NCBI RefSeq assembly: GCF_000518785.1
Contig: NZ_JAEG01000002.1
Location: 1 to 64,000, forward strand
Direction: 5' to 3'
Source: Paenirhizobium selenitireducens ATCC BAA-1503
GTDB taxonomy: Bacteria; Pseudomonadota; Alphaproteobacteria; Rhizobiales; Rhizobiaceae
Length of the DNA stretch: 64,000 nt
The notes below the pieces were generated by a model. The model was not told where the DNA came from. It searched no databases and was given only the letters and a program-made list of their open reading frames with translations. A program made the translations under genes and the position numbers. How positions within the stretch are numbered: the stretch's first letter is position 1; each line of letters starts with the position of its first letter. Positions 1-8,940 of this stretch are shown here, one piece after another.

Positions 1-94
1 TGAGGTCTCCATGGAGAAACTCCCGTTCATGATCCATGGAATGTCGATCCCAGATCAGGCGGCAACGAGCAACGTGGGACCTGAACACCGGTTA

Positions 95-316
95 CAGCTG
101 TAGCGGGCCAGGCCCGCGAAAGCCGTTCGCCAGCCGCAAGACCGGTTAAAAGGGTTGCCGCAGGAGCCTCAGCATAGCGCCGGCCGAAGGCCGGGAGGCG
201 GGACCGACAGCCCCCGGCGCGCGGGACCATATGAGGTCCCGTCAGGGACCGCCCTCCCCCATCCAGGCTCGGCCTCACCTTCCCGGCCGTGCGAGCGACC
301 TGGCAATATCGATGAT
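95..316. repeat. Long direct repeat, copy A (includes a LysR 3' end)
   Basis: This stretch repeats, in the same orientation, at 14465-14672. The first ~130 bases (starting CAGCTGTAGCGGGCCAGG) are nearly identical, and the remainder has several indels and substitutions. In copy B the repeat lies just upstream of a DUF932 gene and runs into the 3' end of an intact LysR gene. Here both flanks are different, so only the repeat and the last codons of a LysR gene survive. The two copies bracket about 14 kb of accessory genes. This could be a relic of recombination between related plasmid or island backbones. The divergence argues against a very recent duplication. Confidence 0.75.
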
Positions 317-319
317 TGG
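275..319 (-). pseudogene. LysR regulator, 3'-terminal remnant
   Basis: Read on the minus strand, the last codons give PIIDIARSLARPGR followed by TGA. The intact LysR gene at 14630-15523 ends in IIDIARSLARPGR. Only about 14 codons are recognisable and nothing upstream on this strand continues the protein. It is therefore a broken end carried with direct repeat copy A, not a gene. Confidence 0.7.
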
Positions 320-606
320 CCTGCTGCCGATTTTTCGGACACGAGGTTAGGCAGATGCCGAGGAGCAGACTGTCCGCTTCTCAATTCCGCAAAGCGCCAA
401 AAGGAGACATTCGACCAGGAAGCTGAGTGCAGAATGCCCCCGTCCAGCTATTCTGGTGACCTTGACTGTCTGAACGTATAGAAATTACAAAGGCGAGTGT
501 GCTTGCGAGCGCAGCATATAGTTTATCTCTTTTTCCAGTGAGGCCCCGATGCGCCGAGTCCCTTCTCAAGAAACCCAGAACGGAAATTTTGAGAAGATGA
601 TTCGAT
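320..606. other. Non-coding leader before the TetM-like gene
   Basis: I see no convincing gene here. It contains degenerate copies of a short motif that recurs between accessory genes in this window (tgtccgcttctc at 371-382 and aaggagacattcg at 401-413). The last 60 bases run directly to the TetM-like start and hold no strong terminator. Confidence 0.4.
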
Positions 607-2544
607 ATGCGTATTTTGAATCTGGGCATTCTGGCCCATGTGGATGCAGGAAAAACTAGCCTTACCGAGCGACTGCTTTTCGATACCGGCGCGATTGCGA
701 AACTTGGCAGCGTCGACGGCGGCAATACCCAGACCGACAGCCTTGAGCTCGAGCGGCAGCGTGGCATCACGATTGCTGCGGCCGTCGTGTCGTTTCGGAT
801 CGGCGATCTCTCCGTCAATCTGATCGACACGCCTGGACATCCGGATTTCATAGCCGAAGTCGAGCGGGTGCTGAGAATGCTCGACGCGGCGATCGTCGTC
901 GTTTCGGCTGTCGAAGGCGTGCAGGCACAAACTCGCGTTTTGGTACGGGCTTTACAACGGCTCTGCATCCCGTTCCTGTTTTTCGTCAATAAGATAGACC
1001 GGCCCGGTGCCCGTTGTTGCGAGCTGCTTACCGAATTCGAGAGCAAGCTCGGAATCCGGCCTCTTGCAATGTCGTCTGTGCGGGATGCCGGCGGCAGGCA
1101 TGCGGTCGTCACACCGGTCGATCTCACTGGCGATCCCGGCCTTTCGGCTATCAGCGAGGCGCTGTCTGCCAATGATGAAGCTCTGCTCTACGATTATGTT
1201 CTGGCTCCCGACAGGATCAGCGGCGACCGGCTTCGATCCGCGCTTGCGGCTCAGGTGGCTGGTGGCCTCCTGCACCCTGCCTATTGCGGGATCGCGATGA
1301 CGGGCGAAGGCGTCACCGATCTAATCGGCGCCATAGAGCATCTGCTGCCGAGCCGAACGCCGGATGTGGCGGCGCCCCTTTCAGGCAACATATTCAAGAT
1401 AGAGCGAGGATGGGGTGGCGAGAAGATCGCCTATCTCAACCTGACAGCCGGTTCGCTTCTGGAGCGTAGCCAGATCGAATTGCCGGGTGGTGTCTGCAAG
1501 GTCACGCGCATTCAGGTCTTTGACGACGGTGCGCTGAAGAAACAGGCCGAGGCTCGCGCAGGCCAGATCGTCAAGGTCAGCGGCCTCAGCTTTGCAAGGA
1601 TCGGAGACCAGTTCGGTACGGTTGCCCTGCGTCCGTTCGCACCGCAATTTGCCGCTCCAACCCTGGAAACGCGCATCCTCTCCGGCAACCCGTCCGAGAA
1701 CGGAGAGCTTTGGACCGCTTTGCAGCAATTGTCGGAACAGGACCCGCTGATCAACCTGCGAACCAATGCCGATGCCAGCGAGATGTTTCTTTCGCTTTAT
1801 GGCGAGGTACAGAAGGAAGTGATCCAAGCAACGTTGCTGCGCGATTTCGGTGTAGACGCGGTATTTGAGGAGAGCACCGTCATCCATGCCGAGCGGCCGA
1901 TCGGTGTCGGAGAAGCAATCGAAGTCATCTTCAAGGAGCCAAATCCATTCCTGGCCACTTTCGGCCTGCGTATCGAGCCCAGTTCCGAAGGGTCAGGCAA
2001 TACATTTGCTCTGGAAGTCGATGTCGGGCAGATGCCGGCGAGCTTTTACCGTGCCGTTGAGGCAGCGGTGTCAGAAACGCTGAAGGCAGGTCTCTACGGC
2101 TGGCCAGTGATCGATTGCCATGTGGCGGTCACCGCGCTGAAGCATAGTTCGCCTTCGAGCACGGCAGTCGATTTTCGATCCCTGACGCCGCTTGTTCTGG
2201 CCCGCGCTCTTGTCGCTGCAGACACGGTCGTCTGTGAACCGTTCGAGCGATTTCAGGTCGAGGTTCCGCTTGCCGTGCTTCCGACACTGCATGTGCTTTT
2301 GTCGAAATCGGGCGGCGCGGTGCGGGCAACCGAGATCGATAGCGGTGTCGCTCGGCTGGAAGGAGTGATCCCTTCAACCAAGGTACAAAACATCCGCCAG
2401 CAACTGCCAGGACTTTCCAGCGGTGCAGGCATCATGGAAACAGTCTTCGATCACCATGCTGCGCTGGTGGGAACGCCGCCGATGCGGCGCCGCATGAGTG
2501 CCAATCCGTTCGACCGTTCGGAATACCTGGCACGACTACGGTGA
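607..2544 (+). CDS. Ribosomal-protection GTPase, OtrA/TetM type
   Basis: This is a translational GTPase of the tetracycline ribosomal-protection family, which resembles EF-G and dislodges tetracycline from the ribosome. It has 645 residues, close to the family norm of about 640. The N terminus has the P-loop AHVDAGKT (residues 10-17), a switch segment ERQRGITI, DTPGH, and the guanine-specificity motif NKID in FVNKIDRPG. Near the C terminus, the segment HSSPSSTAVDFRSLTPLV matches the domain IV loop that in TetM contacts the ribosomal decoding site. The N-terminal sequence reads more like OtrA of actinomycetes than Tet(M). It stands alone, followed by a hydrolase and a GrpB gene. Whether it confers resistance cannot be told from sequence; a housekeeping or self-protection role is possible. 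Confidence 0.85.
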   Translation: MRILNLGILAHVDAGKTSLTERLLFDTGAIAKLGSVDGGNTQTDSLELERQRGITIAAAVVSFRIGDLSVNLIDTPGHPDFIAEVERVLRMLDAAIVVVSAVEGVQAQTRVLVRALQRLCIPFLFFVNKIDRPGARCCELLTEFESKLGIRPLAMSSVRDAGGRHAVVTPVDLTGDPGLSAISEALSANDEALLYDYVLAPDRISGDRLRSALAAQVAGGLLHPAYCGIAMTGEGVTDLIGAIEHLLPSRTPDVAAPLSGNIFKIERGWGGEKIAYLNLTAGSLLERSQIELPGGVCKVTRIQVFDDGALKKQAEARAGQIVKVSGLSFARIGDQFGTVALRPFAPQFAAPTLETRILSGNPSENGELWTALQQLSEQDPLINLRTNADASEMFLSLYGEVQKEVIQATLLRDFGVDAVFEESTVIHAERPIGVGEAIEVIFKEPNPFLATFGLRIEPSSEGSGNTFALEVDVGQMPASFYRAVEAAVSETLKAGLYGWPVIDCHVAVTALKHSSPSSTAVDFRSLTPLVLARALVAADTVVCEPFERFQVEVPLAVLPTLHVLLSKSGGAVRATEIDSGVARLEGVIPSTKVQNIRQQLPGLSSGAGIMETVFDHHAALVGTPPMRRRMSANPFDRSEYLARLR

Positions 2545-2753
2545 GGCGCGGCTGCTGGCTGGCAATCCGATGACCACAAATGAGGGAGGCATCGATAAAC
2601 GGTGCCTTCTTTCTATCACCTGAACTCGGCCATCGGAGGCTTTCTGTCCGGTTAGGGCCGAGGACCGTCATGGCGCGGAAGCGCCAACAGCGGCCGTTGA
2701 CAGTGGGACATGCCATCGTATCCTCACCAGCAGTTGCAATGGGGGGTACTGCC

Positions 2754-3509
2754 ATGCCTGAGGTAACACAGCATATAATAGACCGGGGCGATGGCCTTCG
2801 CGTTGAGCTGTTTCAGGTTCGTGCGTCAGATGAACAAAATGGAGCGATACTGTTCGTCCACGGCAATCAGGGAGGACTATTTCTTGGTGGGAGAGAAGCC
2901 GTCGATGACGGGTCGCTTGTCAGGTTTTCCTCTCGCCTCGGAATTACGGCGGCCGCTGTATCACAGCCCGGCTTCGGCGCATCGGACGGCCCTTCGGACT
3001 TTTGCGGGCCGGCTACTCAGAAATCGATAATTTCGGCATTGGATTTCCTCAAGCAACAGCCATCGGTCGATCCAACGCGGATCGTCCTTTATGGAAACAG
3101 CCGTGGGGCTGTCGCCTCTGCCATGGTGGCAACTAAGGTGGTCGATCTTAAAGCGATCATCTTGACTGGAGGCGTCTATGACCTGAGAGACGCCTATAAA
3201 AACAGTTCGCGAGGCTTGCAACAAGCCATCCAGAAGGAAGCAGGTATCTCAGACAAGAATTTCTTGGATCGGTCCGCACTCTATCATTCGCATGACATCA
3301 AATCAGAAACCCTACTTCTTCACGGCAAATATGATGATCGCGCATCTGTCGATCAGGCCGAACGATTCTCTGAGGCGCTCGCACGGGAAGGTGTTCCTGT
3401 AAGCCTTCATACTCTTGAGGGTGGCCATCGCCTTCCCCGCGAGCAGGTCGCTCCCATACTCCGCGATTTCCTTACTCGCGTGTTCGCTCCAATCACCACT
3501 GTTCATTGA
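2754..3509 (+). CDS. Alpha/beta hydrolase (serine hydrolase, prolyl-oligopeptidase/dienelactone hydrolase-like)
   Basis: A cytosolic alpha/beta-hydrolase of 251 residues from the chosen ATG, which has a G-rich site (GGGG) about 10 bases upstream; an in-frame ATG at 2739 and an upstream extension to 2580 are possible. The expected elements appear in order: an oxyanion region LFVHGNQGG, the nucleophile elbow GNSRG, an acid in KYDDRASVDQAE and the histidine in GGHRLPR near the C terminus. No signal peptide is seen. The substrate is unknown. It lies in an accessory stretch with no operon partner, 209 bp after the TetM-like gene. Confidence 0.75.
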   Translation: MPEVTQHIIDRGDGLRVELFQVRASDEQNGAILFVHGNQGGLFLGGREAVDDGSLVRFSSRLGITAAAVSQPGFGASDGPSDFCGPATQKSIISALDFLKQQPSVDPTRIVLYGNSRGAVASAMVATKVVDLKAIILTGGVYDLRDAYKNSSRGLQQAIQKEAGISDKNFLDRSALYHSHDIKSETLLLHGKYDDRASVDQAERFSEALAREGVPVSLHTLEGGHRLPREQVAPILRDFLTRVFAPITTVH

Positions 3510-3618
3510 ACGTCACCCGCTTGGGGCCGGAGGCCGTCTTTCGCGCCGCGACAAGAGGAGACATTCGCTGGCTGGATAGGCTAATATCGGTCTGTCCTCC
3601 ACGATCACGGATGCGCTG

Positions 3619-4131
3619 ATGCCGACCTTGGTTGAACTTGTTCCCTACGATCCAAAATGGGCAAATGACTTTTCGACGGCTGAAGGCCTCTTGAGAAAAA
3701 CACTCGGGGAATGCGTCGTGGCAGTCGAGCACATCGGTAGCACCGCAGTGCCGCGATTGGCCGCAAAGCCGATCCTTGACGTAGATGTCATAGTATCAGG
3801 CCTCGGCGACATACCCGATGCAAGCGCGGCCCTCATCCGCGCTGGCTTTGAGCCTCGCGGCAACCGGCATGATGATGATGTATGGGCATTCCTTTTGAAA
3901 TGCCCTTCACCCCAAATAAGGGTCTACCTCTGCCCGCCCACCAACCAGACGCATGAGAGGAGGGTGCTTTTCCGAAATTATCTCCGCCAACACGACGATG
4001 CGGCCTTGGCATATTCGACCCTGAAACGCCGCCTTGCGGAGCAGTTCCCGTATGACGGTGATCGCTATACCTTGGAGAAAAGTGCTTTCATTTCCAAGAC
4101 GGTCTGCGCGGCACAGAAGGACACGGTATGA
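3619..4131 (+). CDS. GrpB family protein (nucleotidyltransferase-fold)
   Basis: A 170-residue protein of the GrpB/UPF0157 family, which belongs to the nucleotidyltransferase superfamily. It starts with the typical VELVPYDPKWANDF and carries the signature HIGSTAVPRLAAKPILDVDV, whose GS and D.D residues are the equivalents of the nucleotidyltransferase active site. It also has the family-typical RVYLCPP and LFRNYLRQH segments. Biochemical activity in this family is poorly defined; CoA biosynthesis and aminoglycoside-type modification have both been suggested for relatives. It is a single gene in an accessory region. Confidence 0.85.
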   Translation: MPTLVELVPYDPKWANDFSTAEGLLRKTLGECVVAVEHIGSTAVPRLAAKPILDVDVIVSGLGDIPDASAALIRAGFEPRGNRHDDDVWAFLLKCPSPQIRVYLCPPTNQTHERRVLFRNYLRQHDDAALAYSTLKRRLAEQFPYDGDRYTLEKSAFISKTVCAAQKDTV

Positions 4132-4288
4132 CTGCTTGGGGCCAATAGCGGAAGTGATTTCTGCTTTGCGCCCCGAATCGGTCATCCAAGCCGCCCGCTT
4201 GAGTTCATGAAAGCCGTCAGTCTGCTATGATGGTGGTAAGTCGCGACCGCGGCAGATTCGGTCTCACGTTCTCGCTTCGCATCAACTG
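4132..4288. other. Intergenic, with dispersed motif
   Basis: No gene is recognised. It begins with ctgcttggggccaatagcgg, a member of the degenerate intergenic motif family seen elsewhere in the accessory part of this window. Confidence 0.3.
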
Positions 4289-4474
4289 CTAGAGGCAAAG
4301 ATCGCAAAGCGGGTTCCTAGGATCACTCGCGTCCCAAGAATGCATGGGGCTGCCGCAATGCAGGCAGGTCGTGTCTTTACCCTTTCCAGTCGTTTCGATG
4401 ATCTGACCGTGCGTACGCGCTTTTGCTCGTCGGTCTTGCTCGGCTTTGATCTCTTCTGCAGTGAAGCCACTCAT
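4289..4474 (-). CDS. Small predicted zinc-binding protein
   Basis: A 61-residue reading frame with two CxxC knuckles, CLHC and CDLC, separated by about 16 residues, so a small zinc-ribbon fold is plausible. The N-terminal half is charged and probably helical (GFTAEEIKAEQDRRAKAR). Possible ribosome binding is weak (agaaaag upstream of ATG). I do not recognise the family. It is isolated between GrpB and a monooxygenase-like gene, in a region with little else, so its reality rests mainly on the ordered CxxC pairs. Confidence 0.5.
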   Translation of the reverse strand: MSGFTAEEIKAEQDRRAKARTHGQIIETTGKGKDTTCLHCGSPMHSWDASDPRNPLCDLCL

Positions 4475-4860
4475 CTACGGCACTTTTCTCTAGTTGCTCG
4501 GGGATGAAACCATGAAACTTGGCTCTGTGCAAATACTCCAAGCATTCATTATCGGTTAAAAATTCGCCCGATGAACTGGTCAATCCTCTGAAGGCACCGA
4601 GTGACCTACTCCGCTTTCGCCTTCGTTCCGACCGTTCAGCCATAACTGGCCGGTTCTCAGAAGCGGACATTGCCAGCATTTGGCGTAGCGTCCAATTCAG
4701 GGCGGATAGGGATAGCTGCCGCAGTGCTGGGCGCTTCCAGATTTCTGTTCGGGCCGGAAGCAGCGTGACGCAGACAATCCTTCATTGATTGAAGTTCGTG
4801 CCTACGCCCGGTCTTTTACCGGTCATTGACGAGCTTCTTGCTGAGACGACAAGAAGCGAA
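4475..4860. other. Gene-free stretch
   Basis: I find no supported gene in these 386 bases. The only recognisable item is aagcggacattgcc at 4661-4674, a copy of the dispersed short motif found between other accessory genes. Confidence 0.4.
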
Positions 4861-5217
4861 TTAGGACTGCCGCTTCACCAAGGCGGCGGTTAAGTCTCCC
4901 ACCGCATCAGCAATGTCGAGCACTACCCGCACCCGATCCTCCAGCTCCAGCTCCGGATCGTGGAAGGGCTTGGGCGAGAAGTGGTTGTCAAAATCTTGGG
5001 CACTCTTCCAGAAGGCAACATTCACGAACGTCACACCATTCCCGGCAACCAAGGCCAAGCTGCGAAGTCCGGGCGGAAGCTCCTCTGAAAAGTTTACCTG
5101 CGTCAGATACTCGGCGATGAAGCCGGGATGATCGGGCCGTTCGGCGACATACTTCGTCTTGAATTCTTCTAGTCGCTCGGGGCGCACAACACGCCGTATG
5201 AGTATAATCACTGCCAT
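4861..5217 (-). CDS. ABM-like (dimeric alpha/beta barrel) small protein
   Basis: 118 residues from an ATG preceded by a perfect GGAGGG at a good distance, which rules out the longer upstream extension. The sequence starts AVIILIRRVVRPERLEEF and has a later NVAFWKSAQDFDNHF segment; both fit the ferredoxin-like fold of the antibiotic biosynthesis monooxygenase (ABM) family. These small cytosolic dimers range from quinone-forming oxygenases to haem degraders and proteins without known activity. No cofactor motif allows a substrate call. It is a monocistronic gene, divergent from the Septu-like pair. Confidence 0.65.
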   Translation of the reverse strand: MAVIILIRRVVRPERLEEFKTKYVAERPDHPGFIAEYLTQVNFSEELPPGLRSLALVAGNGVTFVNVAFWKSAQDFDNHFSPKPFHDPELELEDRVRVVLDIADAVGDLTAALVKRQS

Positions 5218-5404
5218 ATCAACCCTCCGAAATCCTCTGGGAGCAGCGCATAGCCTATACCAGATTTTGGCCCCCACGACATGGCTGCGCCTCTTTCTGT
5301 ACCCAGCCAACTAGAATCCGGCCCGATTATGGAAATTTCAGCTCTAGCAAGCTTGCTCCCGTCCCGCGGTTCGCAAATACTAGCGTCAGGGAAAGGCCGG
5401 TCAC

Positions 5405-6925
5405 ATGCAGTATCACGTTGTTGAAAGACGGGTCGGAGATGACTTTGTTGCGTCCGACACCTGCTACCTCATCCGCAATAGCTGGGATGATTTTGGATTC
5501 AAGACTCTATTCGAAGTTGTCTTGTTCGACGATGCGGCGGAACGGCATGACCTGGGTACTATCAGGATCATGCAAGCCGGCATGAGCAGCGGCTATGTGC
5601 AGCTGCCGGCAACCTTCGACGCTCTGGACGAAAGCTACTGCTCGCTTGGGAGCGGGCGGGAGTACTACATCGCTTTGTCCGCCCTCACGCTGCCCCTTCG
5701 CCGCCGACATCTGGGGGCGCTACGCGATTGTGCTGCCGATCCTGCCATCTTCGAGTCCTTCCGCGGCCAGCAAGCAATGCGCTCATCTTTGCTGCGCGAC
5801 GTGTCTTCGACCGATGTCACCAGGAGTTTTCCGCGCATTCTTCGTGGGGACGCCAGCCTCACACCCTACAGCTTCTACTTTGACTTTCCCGGAGCTCCAG
5901 GGCTGCCGGGTGTAGAGCGATGTGCATTCCAGGTTCAGCCGGACTCGCGCCCCCCCACCAATATTCACGTGCTTATCGGCCGCAACGGCGTCGGGAAAAC
6001 GCGTCTGCTCGCTGGTATGGCCGACGCCCTCATGGATAACCGGAATGGGACAATTGGCATCCATGGACAGTTCATCTTCAACGGAGCGGAGGCGCATCCG
6101 AACGAATTCCTCAATCTCGTGATCGTGTCCTTTAGCGCCTTCGACCGGTTCGACCCCATCCCTTCGGGCCATGCGCGCACGGACACCACGTTGCCCTATT
6201 ACTACGTAGGCATCAAAGCTGCGGGAGCGCAGGCGGCCGGTCGTGCGACCATAAAGTCGTCCGACGATCTCGACGGCGAGTTCCGGGACTCGATCAACAA
6301 TGTCGCGGCCAACCCACAACGACTGGAGCGCTGGCTTGATGCAATGCGCATCGTGTCATCGGATCCCGGCATCGGCGACCTCGATGTAGAGGCACTGTTC
6401 GTTTCCCGCGAAACGGCAGCGGTAGCGGCGCAGATATCGAACGGCTTCGCCCGCATGAGTTCGGGCCACAAGGTTGTCCTGCTGACTCTGACGCGGCTTG
6501 TCGAGTACATCAGTGACGGATCTTTAGTGCTGATGGACGAACCGGAAACACACCTGCATCCGCCCTTGTTAGGCTCGTTCGTTCGCGCCTTATCCAATCT
6601 CCTCACATCCCGAAATGCGGTCGCAATCGTCGCGACTCATTCACCTGTGGTGCTGCAGGAAGTGCCGGCCAGCTGTGTTTCGATGCTTATGCGCTCCGGC
6701 GAGAGCTTGCGGGTTCTGCGCCCCGAGGACGAAACTTTTGCTGAGAACGTGAGCGTGCTCACGCGGAAAGTATTCGGGCTCGAGCTCGAACAGAGCGGCT
6801 TTTACAAACTCTTGAAGGAGGCGGCACCGGGTCGGAACTACGAGCTTGTTGTGGCGCAGTTCGGCGATCAGATTGGAAGCGAGGGTCGCGCTTTGACGCG
6901 GGCCCTCGTCACTAGGGAGGACTAA
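5405..6925 (+). CDS. Septu-like AAA/ABC ATPase (PtuA-type)
   Basis: A 506-residue P-loop ATPase and the first gene of a two-gene defence-type module. Walker A is GRNGVGKT (192-199). A signature-like ARMSSGHKVVLL lies near residue 355, Walker B is LVLMDEPETHLH near 375-386, and a following VATHSP supplies the histidine switch. This is the OLD/RecF-like ABC ATPase arrangement found in PtuA and related retron-associated ATPases. Residues 1-185 form an extra N-terminal domain I cannot assign. The stop is one base from the start of the HNH partner. Relatives of this pair restrict phages (Septu), with the ATPase gating the nuclease; that role here is inferred from family and pairing. Confidence 0.75.
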   Translation: MQYHVVERRVGDDFVASDTCYLIRNSWDDFGFKTLFEVVLFDDAAERHDLGTIRIMQAGMSSGYVQLPATFDALDESYCSLGSGREYYIALSALTLPLRRRHLGALRDCAADPAIFESFRGQQAMRSSLLRDVSSTDVTRSFPRILRGDASLTPYSFYFDFPGAPGLPGVERCAFQVQPDSRPPTNIHVLIGRNGVGKTRLLAGMADALMDNRNGTIGIHGQFIFNGAEAHPNEFLNLVIVSFSAFDRFDPIPSGHARTDTTLPYYYVGIKAAGAQAAGRATIKSSDDLDGEFRDSINNVAANPQRLERWLDAMRIVSSDPGIGDLDVEALFVSRETAAVAAQISNGFARMSSGHKVVLLTLTRLVEYISDGSLVLMDEPETHLHPPLLGSFVRALSNLLTSRNAVAIVATHSPVVLQEVPASCVSMLMRSGESLRVLRPEDETFAENVSVLTRKVFGLELEQSGFYKLLKEAAPGRNYELVVAQFGDQIGSEGRALTRALVTRED

Positions 6926-6926
6926 A

Positions 6927-7760
6927 TTGCTCTCCCTGGCAATACCTCAAATCAACCACCGAAGCCTTTACGATCAATGCGTCAGCCAGACTCAGAGAAA
7001 TACGGAACGGGCCCTACTTGTGGCTCTGGGCGACCGCGTGGCCGCGGCCGGCGTGGCCTATGTAGATGCAGCGACAGTAGGCGGGCTGGCCGCCCTCGCG
7101 CCGATCGCACTAGCCGATCCAGAAGACAAACTGGTCCGTGCGCTCTACGACAAGCGTCTCGTGGATGCCGCTGGGACTGGGAGATGGGCCTATGACAAGA
7201 TAAGAAACTCTGCCCGCTACTGCCCATACTGCACGTTTGGTGAAGTGTACGAGGTAGACCATTTCCTTCACAAGGCTGCCTACCGCGAGCTAAATGTCTG
7301 TCCGGCCAACCTCGTGCCCATCTGTCATGCCTGCAATCATATCAAGCTGGTTGATCAGCCGCATGACTCGGCACACTATCTCCTGCATCCCTATTTTGAT
7401 GTATTACCTGCGGTACGCTGGCTGTTCGCGGATCTCATTTTCGAAGCCGGTGGGCCCGTGCTCCGGTACCGGGTCGAATTGGACGCCGCGCTCCATGGCA
7501 ATCTTGCCAGTAGGCTCGCATATCACTTTGCAACACTCGAGCTTGACCGGCGCTTTCAAGAACGCGCCTCCAGGCTGCTCGTTGAGATCGAGAGCGACCT
7601 GGCGGATAACTTCGCCCTCCTCGGCAGTGCCGGGATGGCGGCGCATTTCAACGGGGAGTCAGACCGCCACTTCTCGCGACACGGCAACTCCCTTGAGGCC
7701 GCTGGCTATCGCGCAGCGGCCGAGAACTATGCCTTCTGCGCGGGTCAATTTCAGAACTAG
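6927..7760 (+). CDS. Septu-like HNH endonuclease (PtuB-type)
   Basis: A 277-residue HNH nuclease. The zinc/metal motif reads CPYC (99-102), then EVDHF (109-113), then NLVPICHACNHIK (128-140), giving the two CxxC pairs and catalytic His/Asn of the HNH fold. The start is TTG, placed right after the ATPase stop codon and preceded by GGGAGGA, so the two genes are translationally coupled. ATPase followed immediately by HNH is the Septu layout and is also used as the effector pair of some retrons. No reverse transcriptase lies next to it here. The C-terminal ~130 residues are helical and unassigned. Confidence 0.75.
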   Translation: MLSLAIPQINHRSLYDQCVSQTQRNTERALLVALGDRVAAAGVAYVDAATVGGLAALAPIALADPEDKLVRALYDKRLVDAAGTGRWAYDKIRNSARYCPYCTFGEVYEVDHFLHKAAYRELNVCPANLVPICHACNHIKLVDQPHDSAHYLLHPYFDVLPAVRWLFADLIFEAGGPVLRYRVELDAALHGNLASRLAYHFATLELDRRFQERASRLLVEIESDLADNFALLGSAGMAAHFNGESDRHFSRHGNSLEAAGYRAAAENYAFCAGQFQN

Positions 7761-8014
7761 CCGTATCTTACCCCCACTCCGTCTGCCAAGGCCAGACGTC
7801 GTCACAATGCCTGCGCAATCTCAATGGCAGCAATGGGGTCGACAAGTCTCAATCGGCAATCCGCCTTCATTTCGATCGTCCGGGTTTTCCTTTGAACTTT
7901 CAGCTAGCCGCCGTCCGTCTAGTCGGACAGAATGACTGACCTGGGGTGGAAAGCGGACCGGCGGCTTTCGTCTGACGGAGTAAATGACCGGACGTAAGGC
8001 GCTCCACATGGTCG

Positions 8015-8551
8015 TCACCATGCCTCATAAGGCCGACGAAACCGGCGGCATTGATACTTCGCTTTGATTCGTGCCTGCTCTGCGCGGCAGGCCGCAATGA
8101 CCTTCCGGCACATATCCTGCAGCTTCAAGATGTCACCAGGAAATACCGCCCGCTCCTGGAAGTGCATGACATCCGAGTGATAACTGGAGGCCCAGGGCGT
8201 CAAAGGGTAGTGAATAGAGTCCGAGTGAGCGTAAAGCTGATTTCGATCTGTCATCAAGCGATCATGCAGACTGGCTTCGTCGGGGTCAAAGGATGCCCGC
8301 ATGGCTTTCGATAAGTATCCCCAGCCGTTGCTGTTCGAAAACGCCCGCCCATAGGATACGACCATGCTGGTGACGAAGGCCGACTGCTGCAGATAGGTGG
8401 AGCCGCGGCTCCACGGCTTTGCTTTCCAGCCCTTCTTCAGGATGAAGGCGCCGAACGACATCGCATCGAGCAAGTCTCTGCAGGCGATATCGAGCCGGCT
8501 ATACAGCTTGATATCTTCTTCGCTGAACACAAGGTTGCGGTGTTCGTCCAT
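8015..8551 (-). CDS. Unknown protein with HEPN-type RX5H motif
   Basis: 178 residues from an ATG with GGAGAG upstream. The protein looks mostly helical and contains RNQLYAH (R103 to H109), which has the R-x(4-6)-H pattern of HEPN RNases, embedded in a context typical of such proteins (LHDRLMTDRNQLYAHSD). HEPN proteins are frequent RNA-cleaving effectors in defence islands and toxin-antitoxin pairs. No nucleotidyltransferase antitoxin gene lies next to it. It sits, in opposite orientation, between the Septu-like pair and the PHP-ATPase. Family membership is an inference from one motif plus context; the gene itself is well supported. Confidence 0.6.
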   Translation of the reverse strand: MDEHRNLVFSEEDIKLYSRLDIACRDLLDAMSFGAFILKKGWKAKPWSRGSTYLQQSAFVTSMVVSYGRAFSNSNGWGYLSKAMRASFDPDEASLHDRLMTDRNQLYAHSDSIHYPLTPWASSYHSDVMHFQERAVFPGDILKLQDMCRKVIAACRAEQARIKAKYQCRRFRRPYEAW

Positions 8552-8940
8552 CCCGTTCTCTCCTACCAAGCCCCGCTATACAACGTCGGTAGCTTCATTC
8601 GTCTGGTGCATCATTGCCATAAGCACTGGAAGGTGTCGCTGATATGCGCCTTCAAGTAGGACGTAAAGGCAAGCTGGTGAGATGCCCAAAAGCGGCCATA
8701 CCTCTGAAGCGTCGTCATGGCGCGTGTGCGCAAAGAACGCATATTCGCTCTACGACAGGTCCTGCCCAATTAGGACCCTCTCGTCACCGACAGGTTGTAG
8801 GTTACCGTCGGACAGAAATGGATATTCGTGATAGCGGAGCACTAGGTTGCCTCGCAGAAAAAAGTACAACTAACATTCATCGTATGGTTTCCTCCTTCCA
8901 AATCCGATATTAGATTGTTGCGGGATGGAGGGGTGTTTGC
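8552..8940. other. Gene-free stretch between HEPN-like gene and PHP-ATPase
   Basis: No gene is supported in these 389 bases. The upstream regions of both divergent neighbours must lie here. The last 60 bases become AT-richer as the PHP-ATPase gene is approached. Confidence 0.4.

Noticed and set aside
5405..7760. Septu-like pair as the effector of a type I retron
   Set aside because: No reverse transcriptase or msr-msd-like hairpin lies next to the pair; the only RT in the window is 25 kb away with its own effector.
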